NCBI GenBank assembly: GCA_902771745.1
Contig: CACXYG010000075.1
Location: forward strand, 1-6,969
DNA from: an uncultured Erysipelotrichaceae bacterium
GTDB lineage: Bacteria; Bacillota_I; Bacilli_A; RFN20; CAG-288
Reading direction: 5' to 3'
DNA: 6,969 bases
Position 1 is the first letter of the stretch. Every line of letters starts with the position of its first letter. Below are positions 6,025 to 6,969 of this stretch, in pieces. The notes beneath the pieces were generated by a model. That model saw only the letters and a program-made list of their open reading frames with translations, was not told where the DNA came from and ran no database searches. Position numbers and translations under genes: made by a program.

Positions 6025-6969
6025 ATGGAAAATAAGGACAAACTAGCAAAACTCACCTTAGAAGAAAAAGCCTCTCTCTTAGTTGGCAACAAGAACATGG
6101 AGACCAAGTCTTTTCCTTCTATCGATTTAAAACCTCTCATTTTATCCGATGGTCCAAACGGCATCAGAAAAGAACAGGCCCAAGAAGGTGCCTTTTCGGC
6201 TATCTCAAAAACTTTACCTGCCACCTGTTTTCCCTCCGATAATATGCTAGCGAGTTCTTGGAACGCTTCTCTTCTTCACGAAGTTGGTGTCGCTCTTGGG
6301 AAAGAAGCCAAGTTTTATGATGTCAATGTCCTTCTTGGTCCAGCCATCAACATTCAAAGAAATCCGCTTTGTGGAAGAAACTTCGAATATTACTCCGAAG
6401 ACCCACTTCTGGCTGGTGAGATGGCAAGCGCTTATATAGATGGTGTACAAAGTGAAAACGTCTATTCTTGTGTGAAGCATTTTGCTTGTAACAACAATGA
6501 GAAATGGCGTTTTGTCGGTGACTCTTTGGTTGATGAGAGAGCGCTACATGAAATCTATCTCAAACCTTTTGAAATCGCCGTCAAGAAATCTCACCCCGGC
6601 ATGATCATGACTTCCTATAACAAAGTCAATGGCACTCATATGAGCGAGAACAAAGAATTGCTCAATAATACCCTTAGAAAACAATGGGGATTTACTGGTG
6701 CTACCGTCTCTGATTGGGGTGGTGTTGTCTCTCGTGATCAGGCGTTAGATGCCGGTCAGGATTTAGAGATGCCTGGCATGGTTCAATATAATATCGATAG
6801 CATCGTCAATGCTGTCAAAGAAGGAAGACTTGAAGAAAGTAAGGTGGATGAATCCTGTCTTCGTCTGATGGATATGGTATCTAAGACCAAGGATAATGTT
6901 AAACCAGAGGAATCTATCTTCCAGGATCATAAGGAATTATCCTTAAAAGCCGCCATTGAAGGAGCAGTC
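6025..6969 (+). CDS. Glycoside hydrolase family 3 protein, beta-glucosidase type (3'-truncated)
   Basis: The frame is open to the right edge, giving the first 315 residues; family members of this type are usually about 700-900 residues, so most of the C-terminal half is missing. The visible part is the N-terminal barrel domain of GH3: SDGPNGIR (41-48), LLGPAINIQR (103-112), PLCGRNFEYYSEDP (114-127), VKHFACNNNE (150-159), DERALHEIYLKPFE, MTSYNKVNG (195-203), LRKQWGF and VSDWGG. Asp230 in SDWG (bases 6712-6714) is the expected catalytic nucleophile. The protein begins directly with the domain and has no signal peptide, so it should act in the cytoplasm on imported oligosaccharides or glycosides, releasing beta-linked sugars from the non-reducing end. 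Substrate (glucoside, xyloside or other) cannot be read here, and the general acid lies beyond the window. It has its own promoter and is probably unrelated to the preceding operon. Confidence 0.94.
   Translation, partial: MENKDKLAKLTLEEKASLLVGNKNMETKSFPSIDLKPLILSDGPNGIRKEQAQEGAFSAISKTLPATCFPSDNMLASSWNASLLHEVGVALGKEAKFYDVNVLLGPAINIQRNPLCGRNFEYYSEDPLLAGEMASAYIDGVQSENVYSCVKHFACNNNEKWRFVGDSLVDERALHEIYLKPFEIAVKKSHPGMIMTSYNKVNGTHMSENKELLNNTLRKQWGFTGATVSDWGGVVSRDQALDAGQDLEMPGMVQYNIDSIVNAVKEGRLEESKVDESCLRLMDMVSKTKDNVKPEESIFQDHKELSLKAAIEGAV

Noticed and set aside
5949..6480. Minus-strand open frames at 5949-6224 and 6247-6480
   Set aside because: Both are antisense to the GH3 gene, whose conserved barrel motifs are continuous across this stretch, and they cover its promoter and start.

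Overview
The window looks like a chromosomal segment of a low-GC Gram-positive bacterium (Bacillota), possibly a gut-associated Bacilli/Erysipelotrichia-type lineage. That placement is inference from the moderately AT-rich coding DNA, the very AT-rich intergenic DNA, a strong AAGGAGGA ribosome binding site, hairpin-plus-T-run terminators and the family make-up. All three complete stop codons are TAA, tryptophan is always TGG, and there is no in-frame TGA, so a Mollicutes-type code is neither shown nor excluded. No rRNA, tRNA, mobile element or CRISPR array is visible. All four genes are on the + strand.

Layout. (1) Bases 1-1029 are the 3' part of a membrane-bound HAMP plus HD-GYP protein, a probable cyclic-di-GMP phosphodiesterase. 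A clean Rho-independent terminator follows at 1045-1075. (2) A 277-base AT-rich gap carries two dyad symmetries overlapping weak promoter-like hexamers. (3) A two-gene operon follows: a small MscS-type mechanosensitive channel (1307-2158) and, after only 2 bases, a 1252-residue surface protein (2161-5919). The second protein has a short N-terminal hydrophobic segment, about 1000 extracytoplasmic residues built partly of Ig-like/Big-like beta-sandwich modules, one C-terminal membrane helix and a charged helical cytoplasmic tail of about 177 residues. A hairpin terminator at 5924-5950 closes the operon. (4) A promoter with a perfect TATAAT leads into a cytoplasmic family 3 glycoside hydrolase (beta-glucosidase type) that runs off the right edge.

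The HD-GYP gene and the glycosidase look like independent transcription units. The most interesting part is the tight coupling of the mechanosensitive channel to the giant Ig-like transmembrane protein, which I do not recognise as a named family. A link between the wall or envelope and channel gating, or another envelope-stress role, is a hypothesis from gene order and topology only.
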